Source: Pedobacter cryoconitis (lineage in GTDB: Bacteria > Bacteroidota > Bacteroidia > Sphingobacteriales > Sphingobacteriaceae). From it: 64,000 nucleotides of DNA. The stretch is taken from positions 124,001 to 188,000 of the forward strand of contig NZ_JACHCE010000003.1 of assembly GCF_014200605.1 (NCBI RefSeq), in the 5' to 3' direction. Made by a program: the position numbers and the translations under genes. Below, one piece after another: positions 47,059-55,960 of the stretch; within the stretch, counting starts at the first letter, position 1; every line of letters begins with the position of its first letter. The notes below the pieces were generated by a model. The model ran no database searches. It saw nothing but the letters and a program-made list of their open reading frames with translations, and was not told the origin of the DNA.

Positions 47059-48840
47059 TTAATTTTTTTCAGGTTTATAATCTTCTGCCTCTTTATACAT
47101 TTTCTCAATCAGATCTTTATTTTTCTCCAGAATAATTTTTCTTTTTAAACTTAACTTAGGCGTAAACTCACCTCCTTCTATACTCCATGGCTTAGTTAAC
47201 AATACAAATCGCTTCACCTGTTCCCATTTACCAAATTCTTTAGACCCATTGGCGATCTCCTGGTTATATTTCTCCAGCACCTGAGGGTTTTGAACCATTT
47301 CTTCGTCAGTAGTGTAACTGATACCTTTTTTCGTACACCACGATTTCAATGCTTCAAAATTAGGGACTATTAAAGCAGAAGGAAATTTACGGTTTTCGCC
47401 AAGTACCATAATATGATCGATCAATACAGACTCTTTATACTTATTTTCAAGCATCTGCGGTGCAACATATTTACCTCCTGCGGTTTTGAAAATTTCCTTT
47501 TTACGATCTGTAATTTTCAGAAACCTGCCATTCACCAGTTCTCCTATATCCTCGGTATGGAACCAGCCATCCTTATCAATTGCTTCTGCAGTCAGGTCTT
47601 CTCTCTTATAATATCCTTTCATTACATTGTGCCCCCTGGTGAGCACTTCTCCGTCCGCAGCAATTTTGACTTCTACGCCATCAATCACAACACCAACAGT
47701 GCCGAACATCGCATGATCAAAATGGTTAACAGTAATCACTGGTGAAGTCTCTGTCAATCCATATCCTTCAAAAACCGGCATACCCGCTGCCCAGAAAATA
47801 CGTGCCAGACGGGGGTTTAATGCTGCACCTCCGGAAACAACTACGACAATATTTCCACCCAGGGCTTCCTGCCATTTTTTAAACACCAGTTTTCTTGCAA
47901 TACCCAGCTTCAGGTTATAAAACCACCCGCTTTTCATATCAAATTGCTCTGCAAGTGCTACAGACCAAAAGAAAATGCCTCTTTTAATACCAGTAAGAGC
48001 CTTCCCTTTTTCCATGATCTTGTCATAAACCTTTTCAAGCAGTCTTGGAACTGTAGAGAAAACATTTGGTTTAACAAATTGAATATCTGCAACAATAGTG
48101 TCTATACTCTCCGCATAATAAACAGACACCCCCATATACAGATAGAGATAAATAATCATTCTTTCAAAAATATGTGACAGGGGCAGGAAACTAAGGCCCT
48201 TGTCCAGTCCAGGCGGTACAACTACAGAAGAATTAATAAAATTCTGAACCAGATTATTATGCGTAAGCATTACTCCTTTAGGAGTTCCGGTTGTACCCGA
48301 TGTATAAATTAAGGTTAACACATCATCAGGTGTCACAGCAGCACGATAAGTTTCCAGGTCTATGCCTTCGCTTTTTGCTCCTGCATCAACAAGTTCCATC
48401 CAGTGATTTGCTCCCGTTACTTCATTAAAGGTGTAAATTTTCAATTTTGGATTAACGGCTTCACCTATAGGTTTTATTTTTCTGAACAACTCTTCATCTT
48501 CAACAAAGAATATACTTACTTCTGCATTTTCCAGAATAAATTTAATATCATGTTCTGCCAATGTCGGATATAGCGGTACATGGTAACCACCAAACTGATT
48601 TACCGCAAAATCAGCAATATTCCATTCAGGCCTGTTATGCGACATGACGGCAATCCTGTCTCCTTTAACCATTCCGAGCTGAAGTAAACCTTTGCTCAGG
48701 TTATCTGCTGTCTCAGAAAATTGCTGAGTGCTATATTTTTTCCATACCCCATTACTCTTTCCACTAATAAACTCGTCTTTTGGGAATTTCTCTAAGTTGT
48801 ATTTAAGTAAATCAAATACTCTTGTTACAGTTACAGGCAT
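47059..48840 (-). CDS. Long-chain acyl-CoA synthetase (AMP-binding enzyme)
   Basis: The 593-residue enzyme activates fatty acids through an acyl-AMP to acyl-CoA. It has the P-loop-like motif LIYTSGTTGTPKGVMLTHNN (about 183-202), the fatty-acid gate region EGYGLTETSPVI and the C-terminal ITDRKKEIFKTAGGKYVAP with catalytic lysine later in KLSLKRK. It supplies acyl-CoA for the beta-oxidation operon encoded 2 kb away. It is a single gene with a possible -7 box at 48931-48938. Confidence 0.94.
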   Translation of the reverse strand: MPVTVTRVFDLLKYNLEKFPKDEFISGKSNGVWKKYSTQQFSETADNLSKGLLQLGMVKGDRIAVMSHNRPEWNIADFAVNQFGGYHVPLYPTLAEHDIKFILENAEVSIFFVEDEELFRKIKPIGEAVNPKLKIYTFNEVTGANHWMELVDAGAKSEGIDLETYRAAVTPDDVLTLIYTSGTTGTPKGVMLTHNNLVQNFINSSVVVPPGLDKGLSFLPLSHIFERMIIYLYLYMGVSVYYAESIDTIVADIQFVKPNVFSTVPRLLEKVYDKIMEKGKALTGIKRGIFFWSVALAEQFDMKSGWFYNLKLGIARKLVFKKWQEALGGNIVVVVSGGAALNPRLARIFWAAGMPVFEGYGLTETSPVITVNHFDHAMFGTVGVVIDGVEVKIAADGEVLTRGHNVMKGYYKREDLTAEAIDKDGWFHTEDIGELVNGRFLKITDRKKEIFKTAGGKYVAPQMLENKYKESVLIDHIMVLGENRKFPSALIVPNFEALKSWCTKKGISYTTDEEMVQNPQVLEKYNQEIANGSKEFGKWEQVKRFVLLTKPWSIEGGEFTPKLSLKRKIILEKNKDLIEKMYKEAEDYKPEKN

Positions 48841-48877
48841 AATATTGATTTTATCAGTTTAAATATTTTATACAGAT

Positions 48878-48893
48878 GAACCTGACAAGGTTC
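48878..48893. promoter_or_regulatory. Inverted repeat in the leader of the acyl-CoA synthetase gene
   Basis: GAACCT-GACA-AGGTTC is a perfect 6-bp inverted repeat between the possible promoter and the start codon. A fatty-acid-responsive operator or a leader hairpin is conceivable. Confidence 0.3.
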
Positions 48894-48930
48894 GAAGAAC
48901 GAAATTAGTTCCGGATTACATTGTTATTCC

Positions 48931-48938
48931 CAAATCTA
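48931..48938 (-). promoter_or_regulatory. Possible -7 box (TAGATTTG) of the acyl-CoA synthetase gene
   Basis: On the minus strand TAGATTTG fits TAnnTTTG exactly, about 90 nt before the start codon. A TTG 24 nt upstream is slightly far for a -33 box. Confidence 0.35.
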
Positions 48939-49240
48939 ACAAATTAATTATTGTAATAAAACCAATTTTAATTTCGGTATGTTTTATTCCCGTAATCTTT
49001 ATAAATACATAAAATCATCCTGCTGGAAACAAATTTAATATGATCCTGGATAACAGGCTGTCCTGTTACTACTGTATGTCAATCCATATCACTTCTATAA
49101 ACGGTTCACGTTGGGTCCACCTATTTTCTGCAAATACGTGGACTCACACCCTACTCAGCCAGAAGTAATTTCGAGCAAAAAGAATGCGCGGCATAATAAT
49201 TGATAAGCTCATTTTTACATTTAAACATTATATAACTCAT
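48939..49240. other. Intergenic spacer ahead of a small barrel protein gene
   Basis: Apart from a hairpin at 49113-49145 and a small AACAGG/CCTGTT stem near 49051-49066, nothing is recognisable. The spacer should hold the promoter of the gene at 49241. Confidence 0.4.
49113..49145. promoter_or_regulatory. 14-nt-arm hairpin upstream of the gene at 49241
   Basis: GGGTCCACCTATTT and AAATACGTGGACTC pair at 13 of 14 positions (one G-T) around the loop TCTGC. It lies 95 nt before the start codon. It lacks a following T run, so an operator or leader structure is likelier than a terminator. Confidence 0.4.
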
Positions 49241-49720
49241 ATGAAAAAAGTATTTACAATACTTTGCCTTACTGTAATCGCAACGTTTGCGATCCAATCT
49301 TCTTCTCAAGCTCAGAGCTACAAAAATGCCATTGGTGGTCGTTTTGGTGCTGCTAACGGCGTGACTTTCAAAACATCTTTAGGTGAAAATAAGATGCTGG
49401 ACATTATTGCAAATTTCAGGTCTAATAATAACTACAACTATTTCCGCGCAACAGCTTTATATGAAGTTTATCAGCCTGTTAACGGTGCGCGTGGCCTTAA
49501 CTGGTACTATGGTGGTGGTGGTAGTATTGGTACTGTAAAATACAAACCATATAATTCAAGCGATCTGTACCTTTCAGTTGATGGTGTTTTAGGTTTGGAC
49601 TACAAGTTTGCAGACGCACCTATCAACGTTTCTTTAGACTGGAAACCAGCTATTCAATTAGCTCCTGATACTAATTTCGATGCTTCTGGCGTGGGGATAT
49701 CTCTGCGCTTCACTTTCTAG
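49241..49720 (+). CDS. Small outer membrane beta-barrel protein, unknown function
   Basis: The start is set at 49241 (159 aa), where the signal peptide MKKVFTILCLTVIATFA begins; an upstream in-frame codon would add 19 unlikely residues. Cleavage is expected after SSQAQ. The mature part has eight or so amphipathic strands ending GVGISLRFTF, with an aromatic C-terminal residue as in outer-membrane barrels. It resembles uncharacterised small barrel proteins of Bacteroidota. No function can be given. Confidence 0.8.
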   Translation: MKKVFTILCLTVIATFAIQSSSQAQSYKNAIGGRFGAANGVTFKTSLGENKMLDIIANFRSNNNYNYFRATALYEVYQPVNGARGLNWYYGGGGSIGTVKYKPYNSSDLYLSVDGVLGLDYKFADAPINVSLDWKPAIQLAPDTNFDASGVGISLRFTF

Positions 49721-49737
49721 GCATCAGATAAAACGTA

Positions 49738-49789
49738 TTTATACAAGAAAGGCGTATGGATTTTAGTCCATACGCCTTTCTTGTATAAA
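49738..49789. terminator. Long bidirectional terminator with a 23-bp perfect stem
   Basis: From 49738 to 49760 and from 49767 to 49789 the arms are perfect complements around the loop TTTTAG. The stem core is GGCGTATGGA/TCCATACGCC. It separates the convergent barrel protein and M61 peptidase genes. Confidence 0.8.
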
Positions 49790-49800
49790 AATAAATGAAT

Positions 49801-51588
49801 CTATATTCCTGTCCAGCGCTTAAAAACTGCCTTATCAATTTCCGTTCCTTCCGGATCCATTGAAGAGACCAGCTGAACATTAGGACTTTCTTTCAGTGTA
49901 ACTTTAATCTCTTTTGGCAGACCATCTCTTCTAATCTGAAAAGTTACTATATCTCCAACTTTCTTTTGTTTCATCACAGACATTTTATCAATAGCCGGCT
50001 CTGCATAAGTGCCGTCAACACCGATCAATTCGTCATTCACATTTAATCCATCAACCCACGCTGCAGAATTACGGGAAACTGCAGTAATCAGGATATGACC
50101 TTCAGTTACCCTGGTTGCAATACCAAGATAAGCATCTTTTTGTGCCATATCTTTTACCTTGATCCCTGCATAACCCAGATACTTTTCATACTCAATCGTC
50201 TCAGTACCATTCACATATTTAGCCCAGAAATCTGTAAAACTGATTCCACTGATTTTTTCCACCATAGCTTTAAATTCAGCATCTGTATATCCTCTGCCTT
50301 TAATTTTGCATTGTTCATACATCGCCTTCATTACATTGTCAAGACTCGCTTTACCTTTTGTTGCCTTTGCAATTTCAAGATCCATAAGCATTCCTACAAT
50401 TTCGCCTTTGCTGTAATAAGAGATACCACTGTTCTTTGAATTTTCATCCGGACGGTAGTATTTGATCCATGCATCAAAACTTGACATCGCTGCCGACTGC
50501 ACATAACCACCACGTGAATTGATAACATCGGATGTTGCCCTGGTCAGGTTTCCGATAAATTCTTCCGGACTAATCAGTCCTGCACGCAGCAGCAGTTTAT
50601 TTTCATAGTATGCTGTAAATCCTTCAGCAATCCATAAATCTGTCGTATAATTTTCATTTTCATAATCAAAAGGCCCCAGAGCTACGGGACGCAGTCTTTT
50701 CACATTCCATAAATGGTGATACTCATGTGCTACCAGGCCAAGGAAATCTTTATGTCCCTTTTCTGTGGCATAAGCATCTCTGGAAGCACCTAATACTGTA
50801 GAATTTAAATGCTCCAGACCACCACCGCCTCTCAGGAAATTATGGACAATAAACGTATAATGTTTGTTTGGGTTCTCGCCGTAGATTGCAGTTGCCTGCT
50901 CTACAACCTTAGCCATATCAGTTTTTAAACGTTCCACATTATAGTTTCCTCCGCCATACATTGCCACTTCATGTTTTACACCCGCAGCTGTAAATTCAAA
51001 TACTTCCTGATTACCAACTTCTATCGGGCTATCAAATAAAATATCATAATTTTTTGCCGTATAGGTAAATTTCTGACCAGCTACGGGCTCCAGTCCTGTA
51101 GAAACCTTAGTCCATCCTTCAAAAGGAATAACTTTAACCGTGCTCGATAAAGCAAGTTGATTATCAGGGTACATAAAAATCGCAGTTGGCGATAAAAATG
51201 CATGGGTAGCATCTATAAAAGGGGTACGCACTGATATTTCAAAAGCATAAACACTGTAGTTGATATCAATTGAATTAGAATTACTGGTATAGACTCTCCA
51301 GGTATTTTTTTTAAGCTTTTCTGTTTTAAGCAGTTTTTTACCCGATGTAGCTGCAAAGCCTTCCACATTCCTTGAAAACTCTCTGATCAGATAAGATCCG
51401 GGAGCCCATACAGGCATTTTAACGTCTACATATTCTTTATTCAGACCACCGATATGCATTTTAACATCTGTATAATGCGCTTGTGGTTCTCTGAAACTTA
51501 CTTCATAATTAACTTTAATTTGTGCTTTAGCAGCCAGGGCAGGCGCCAGTAAAATTAATAACCCTAATCCTATTTGTTTCAACAGCAT
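49801..51588 (-). CDS. M61-family metallopeptidase with PDZ domain
   Basis: The start is set at the ATG at 51588 (595 aa, MLLKQIGLGLLILLAPALAA), since a longer frame begins with TTG. After the signal peptide comes an N-terminal beta domain, then the catalytic domain with the zinc site VAHEYHHLWNVKRLRP and the third ligand region WIAEGFTAYYENKLL. A PDZ domain follows near the C-terminus (about 470-560, with GILITAVSRNSAAW-like strands). The family contains glycyl aminopeptidases. It is divergent from the second RND operon. Confidence 0.92.
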   Translation of the reverse strand: MLLKQIGLGLLILLAPALAAKAQIKVNYEVSFREPQAHYTDVKMHIGGLNKEYVDVKMPVWAPGSYLIREFSRNVEGFAATSGKKLLKTEKLKKNTWRVYTSNSNSIDINYSVYAFEISVRTPFIDATHAFLSPTAIFMYPDNQLALSSTVKVIPFEGWTKVSTGLEPVAGQKFTYTAKNYDILFDSPIEVGNQEVFEFTAAGVKHEVAMYGGGNYNVERLKTDMAKVVEQATAIYGENPNKHYTFIVHNFLRGGGGLEHLNSTVLGASRDAYATEKGHKDFLGLVAHEYHHLWNVKRLRPVALGPFDYENENYTTDLWIAEGFTAYYENKLLLRAGLISPEEFIGNLTRATSDVINSRGGYVQSAAMSSFDAWIKYYRPDENSKNSGISYYSKGEIVGMLMDLEIAKATKGKASLDNVMKAMYEQCKIKGRGYTDAEFKAMVEKISGISFTDFWAKYVNGTETIEYEKYLGYAGIKVKDMAQKDAYLGIATRVTEGHILITAVSRNSAAWVDGLNVNDELIGVDGTYAEPAIDKMSVMKQKKVGDIVTFQIRRDGLPKEIKVTLKESPNVQLVSSMDPEGTEIDKAVFKRWTGI

Positions 51589-51698
51589 ATTATAATTCTT
51601 TTTGCGCAAATTTAGAATTTATCACATTTGTTATAAGTTTTAATCGGAAATTAGCTGTAACATACTTAATACAAGCATGGCTGGCGCACATATTTAAA

Positions 51699-51706
51699 TA
51701 TTTTTG
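51699..51706 (+). promoter_or_regulatory. Possible -7 box (TATTTTTG) of the second RND operon
   Basis: TATTTTTG fits TAnnTTTG and lies 27 nt before the adaptor start codon. No clear -33 box is visible. Confidence 0.35.
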
Positions 51707-51733
51707 TATAATTAGTCGCTCCAAGAACCCATT

Positions 51734-52825
51734 ATGAAACTGAAATACGTCATTTACCCCGTTATTTTCCTGGGGATCGCTTACCTCATTTATCACAGGA
51801 TATCTACTAACAAGAAACTTGAAAGCTCTGGAATGGGTGCTGGTGCCAAAGGTTCAGGAAGTGCTAAAGGTGGAAAATCACAACATATGCTGGTTAACGG
51901 CATAGTGGTACAGACTACCTCTTTTGCCAATAAACTGGACGTTACCGGAACTATAGAAGCCAATGAGTCCGTTGCTTTACAAAGCGAGGTCCCTGGTTTA
52001 GTCACTGGTATTTATTTTAAAGAAGGCAGTAATGTAAGTAAAGGCAGTTTACTGGTCAAAATTAATGACCGTGATATTCAGGCACAATTACAGCAGGCCA
52101 TCACTAAACAAAATTTGTCCGCTGCGAATGAAAACCGGGCAAAACAACTTTTACAAAAAGGGGCAATCAGCCAGGAAGAGTATGATACAGCACTTGCCGA
52201 TTTAAAATCATTAAAAGCGCAAACACAGTTAATCAGTGCACAACTTGCTAAAACTTCTATTCTCGCACCTTTCAGCGGAAAAATAGGTTTACGTTCAATT
52301 TCTGCCGGTGAATATATTACACCGACTAAAATCATTGCAAACCTGCTCAGTACAAACCCTGTAAAGATCAACTTTTCTGTTCCTGAAAAATACATGGGCC
52401 AGATCAAAGTAAACGCGACCATCACCTTCCGCACAGATGGTTCTGCGCAACTTTATACAGGAAAAGTTTTTGCACTGGAACCTGGAATCAATGCACAAAC
52501 CAGAACCTTACAGGTAAAAGCACTGGCATCAAACGAGAATAATGAATTACGTCCCGGCTCTTTTGCGAAAGTGTCCCTTACACTTGATAAGGTTGAAAAT
52601 GCGATACTAATCCCTAACCAGGCTGTAATTCCTGTATTGAGAGGTAAAACTGTATTTATTAGCAAAAACGGTAAAGCCAGGCAGGTTGAAGTACAATCCG
52701 GCACACGCACAGATGACAACATATTAATTACCTCCGGACTAAAAATCGGTGACACAGTTTTAACAACAGGAGCGCTTGCTTTAAAGAATGAGGCCCCTGT
52801 AAAAGTATCAGTAGTTAAAAACTAA
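51734..52825 (+). CDS. RND efflux periplasmic adaptor (second system)
   Basis: The 363-residue adaptor has one N-terminal membrane segment (about 5-22), a glycine/serine/lysine linker (33-55), lipoyl halves (IYFKEGSNVSKGSLLVKINDRD and ILAPFSGKIGLRSISAGEYI, cited in part), a coiled hairpin between them and beta-barrel domains. It joins the inner-membrane pump to the TolC-type channel encoded two genes on. The pump gene starts 5 nt after its stop codon. No local regulator gene is present. Confidence 0.93.
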   Translation: MKLKYVIYPVIFLGIAYLIYHRISTNKKLESSGMGAGAKGSGSAKGGKSQHMLVNGIVVQTTSFANKLDVTGTIEANESVALQSEVPGLVTGIYFKEGSNVSKGSLLVKINDRDIQAQLQQAITKQNLSAANENRAKQLLQKGAISQEEYDTALADLKSLKAQTQLISAQLAKTSILAPFSGKIGLRSISAGEYITPTKIIANLLSTNPVKINFSVPEKYMGQIKVNATITFRTDGSAQLYTGKVFALEPGINAQTRTLQVKALASNENNELRPGSFAKVSLTLDKVENAILIPNQAVIPVLRGKTVFISKNGKARQVEVQSGTRTDDNILITSGLKIGDTVLTTGALALKNEAPVKVSVVKN

Positions 52826-52830
52826 CCGAA

Positions 52831-55800
52831 ATGAGTATATCCACCACGAGTATAAAAAGACCCGTTCTGGCAATTGTAATGAATCTGATGATCCTCCTTT
52901 TCGGGGTTATCGGGTACAATTTTCTGGGTGTAAGAGAGTTCCCGAATATTGACCCTACGGTAGTTTCTGTGCGTACCTCCTATCCTGGTGCCAACTCGGA
53001 TATTATCGAGTCACAGATTACCGAACCCCTGGAAAAATCCATTAACGGGATTGACGGGATCAGAAACATGTCTTCTTCCAGTAACCAGGGAAGCAGTACA
53101 ATTACCATAGAATTTAACCTGGGTAAAAATATTGAGGAAGCAGCGAATGATGTCCGTGATAAAGTTTCACAGGCCACGCGTAATTTGCCTAAAGATATTG
53201 ACGGGAACCCGGTAGTGAGCAAGGCCGATGCCAATTCGGATGCGATCATAACCATGACTATCCAGAGTGATAAAAGAAATCAGCTGGAGCTAAGTGACTA
53301 TGCAGAGAATGTAATTGCCGAGCGTATACAAACTATACCAGGCGTGAGCAGTGTGCAGATTCAGGGGCAGAAGAAATATGCTATGCGGATTCGTATTGAT
53401 CCGAATAAACTGGCTGCCTTAGGCCTGACTTCGCAGGATATTGTCACCGCTCTTGATAATGAAAACGTAGAACTTCCTTCTGGAAAAATTACAGGTTCGA
53501 GTACAGAATTAACTGTAAAAACATTAGGTAAGTTAACGAATGAAAAACAGTTCAACGATCTGATTATTAGAAATGACGGCAATAATGTTATTCAATTGAA
53601 AGACGTTGGTTATGCAGAACTTGGTCCTGAAAATGAAGAAACTATTTTAAGGGACTCAGGTAAACCCATGGTTGCAGTAGCTCTTATTCCGCAACCGGGA
53701 GCAAATTACATGGATATTTCAACAGAATTTGAAAAGCGTTTTGCGAGGCTGAAAGATGATGTCCCTAAAGATATCAAACTGAATGTTTCTCTGGATAATA
53801 CCAGGTTTATCAAAAACTCAGTAACAGAAGTTGCAGAAACGATTATCCTTTCGCTGGTGCTGGTTATTCTGATTATCTACTTGTTTTTCAGGGATTGGGC
53901 CATTGCCGTAAGACCTTTAATAGATATCCCTGTATCGCTGGTTTTCACTTTCTTTATCATGTATATTTTTGGCTTTTCCATCAATGTACTGAGTTTACTG
54001 GCTATAGTACTGGCAACAGGCCTGGTAGTGGATGATGGAATTGTGGTAACAGAGAATATTTTCAAGAAAGTAGAGGAAGGCTATTCTCCTTTTGAAGCTG
54101 CAATTAAAGGTTCCAATGAAATTTTCTTTGCTGTTATTTCCATTTCGGTTACACTGGCAGCAGTATTTTTACCTGTAGTATTCCTGCAGGGATTTGTGGG
54201 CCGGCTATTCAGGGAATTTGGAATTGTAATTGGTGCGGCAGTATTAATTTCGGCTTTTGTATCGCTTACTTTAACCCCGATGTTAAATGCTTACCTGATG
54301 AAAAAGACAGGTCACAAAAAATCGAGGTTTTATGAATGGTCTGAACCTTATTTTGTCAGACTGAATGATAATTATGCCGAAAACCTCAATAAGTTTCTGA
54401 ACAAAAGATGGCTGGCGATCCCTATTATAGTAGCCTGTCTTGGTCTGATTGTCTTGTTCTGGAAGATCCTTCCTAAAGAAACTGCGCCTTATGATGATAG
54501 AAGTGCAATCAATATGAGCATCACAACTCCCGAGGGTGCATCTTATGATTACACGGATAAGTTCATGATGAAAATAGCCAAAATGGTCGAGGATTCTATT
54601 CCCGAAAAGAATGTAAACATCACCGTTACTTCTCCGGGATTTGGTGGAACAGGGGCTGTAAACAGTGGTTTTGTCAGAATAGGGCTTATTGATCCCGAAT
54701 TGCGTGGCCGTTCACAGGAAGAGATAGCCGCTCAGCTTACGCGGATTACAAAAAAATATACCGAAGGAAAAGTATTGGTTACCCAGCAGCCAACGATATC
54801 AGTTGGCCGTCGTGGCGGCTTACCGATCAGCTATATTATCCAGGCACAGAATTTTGAAAAGCTCAGAGAAAAAGTACCTCAGTTTATGGACGAGGTAAGT
54901 AAAGATCCAACATTCACTGTTTCGGATGTCAACCTGAAATTTAATAAACCAGAAATCAATCTGACTATAGACAGGGACAAAGCCCGGAACCTTGGTGTAT
55001 CGGTCTCCGCCATTGCGCAAACTTTACAGCTTGGGCTAAGTGGTCAGCGTTTCTCCTATTTCTTTATGAATGGTAAGCAATATCAGGTGATTGGACAATT
55101 CGATCGCGGTAACCGTAAAGATCCTCTGGATCTGAGTTCTGTGTATGTAAGAAGTGATAAAGGAGAGCTGATACAAATTGACAACCTGGTAAGTGCAAAA
55201 GAAGAAAGCAGTCCTCCGCAGTTGTATAGAAATAATCGTTTTACTGCAGCGACAATTTCTGCTGGTCTGGCTCCCGGAAAAAGTATAGGTGATGGTATAG
55301 CGGCAATGGACAAAATCAGGGACAAAATTTTAGATGAGACATTTTCTACAGACCTGAGTGGTGAGTCCAGAGATTTCCAGGAAAGCTCTTCGAATACCAT
55401 GTTTGCTTTCGGGCTGGCTTTATTATTGGTATACCTGATTCTATCGGCACAGTTTGAGAGTTTCAAAGATCCTGTTATTATCATTATGACTGTACCTATG
55501 GCAGTAGCAGGTGCCTTTTTATCGTTATGGCTATTTGGACAAAGCTGGAACATTTTCAGTCAGATTGGTACAATCATGCTGATCGGTCTGGTTACCAAAA
55601 ATGGTATTCTGATTGTAGAATTTGCTAACCAGCTTAAAGAGGATGGTAAGAGCGTACATGATGCGATCAGAGAAGCTTCAGTTTCACGTTTGAGACCCAT
55701 CCTGATGACCAGTCTGGCTATTGCCATTGGTGCTTTACCAATTGCTATGGCACTGGGTGCTGCAGCAAAAAGCCGTATGGGTATGGGTGTTGTCATTGTC

Positions 55801-55944
55801 GGCGGAACCACTTTCTCATTAGTCCTTACCCTGTTCGTTATTCCTTCAATTTATTCTTACTGGTCTAAAGAGCACAAAACAAATACTGATTTACAAGAGT
55901 CCTTAAAAGCAGCATTGGCTGAAGAAAAAAATCCTTCGGCCTAA
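52831..55944 (+). CDS. RND efflux transporter permease (second system)
   Basis: The 1037-residue pump has the AcrB-type repeat of six-plus-six membrane helices. It has ISIKRPVLAIVM-like start TTSIKRPVLAIVMNLMILLFG and the proton relay VDDGIVVTENIF with Asp401-Asp402. It exports hydrophobic or amphipathic compounds. It clusters with the HAE-1 family and is clearly different from the first pump. Gene order adaptor-pump-channel is the common one in Bacteroidota. Confidence 0.95.
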   Translation: MSISTTSIKRPVLAIVMNLMILLFGVIGYNFLGVREFPNIDPTVVSVRTSYPGANSDIIESQITEPLEKSINGIDGIRNMSSSSNQGSSTITIEFNLGKNIEEAANDVRDKVSQATRNLPKDIDGNPVVSKADANSDAIITMTIQSDKRNQLELSDYAENVIAERIQTIPGVSSVQIQGQKKYAMRIRIDPNKLAALGLTSQDIVTALDNENVELPSGKITGSSTELTVKTLGKLTNEKQFNDLIIRNDGNNVIQLKDVGYAELGPENEETILRDSGKPMVAVALIPQPGANYMDISTEFEKRFARLKDDVPKDIKLNVSLDNTRFIKNSVTEVAETIILSLVLVILIIYLFFRDWAIAVRPLIDIPVSLVFTFFIMYIFGFSINVLSLLAIVLATGLVVDDGIVVTENIFKKVEEGYSPFEAAIKGSNEIFFAVISISVTLAAVFLPVVFLQGFVGRLFREFGIVIGAAVLISAFVSLTLTPMLNAYLMKKTGHKKSRFYEWSEPYFVRLNDNYAENLNKFLNKRWLAIPIIVACLGLIVLFWKILPKETAPYDDRSAINMSITTPEGASYDYTDKFMMKIAKMVEDSIPEKNVNITVTSPGFGGTGAVNSGFVRIGLIDPELRGRSQEEIAAQLTRITKKYTEGKVLVTQQPTISVGRRGGLPISYIIQAQNFEKLREKVPQFMDEVSKDPTFTVSDVNLKFNKPEINLTIDRDKARNLGVSVSAIAQTLQLGLSGQRFSYFFMNGKQYQVIGQFDRGNRKDPLDLSSVYVRSDKGELIQIDNLVSAKEESSPPQLYRNNRFTAATISAGLAPGKSIGDGIAAMDKIRDKILDETFSTDLSGESRDFQESSSNTMFAFGLALLLVYLILSAQFESFKDPVIIIMTVPMAVAGAFLSLWLFGQSWNIFSQIGTIMLIGLVTKNGILIVEFANQLKEDGKSVHDAIREASVSRLRPILMTSLAIAIGALPIAMALGAAAKSRMGMGVVIVGGTTFSLVLTLFVIPSIYSYWSKEHKTNTDLQESLKAALAEEKNPSA

Positions 55945-55960
55945 ATAATTATACAGACAA

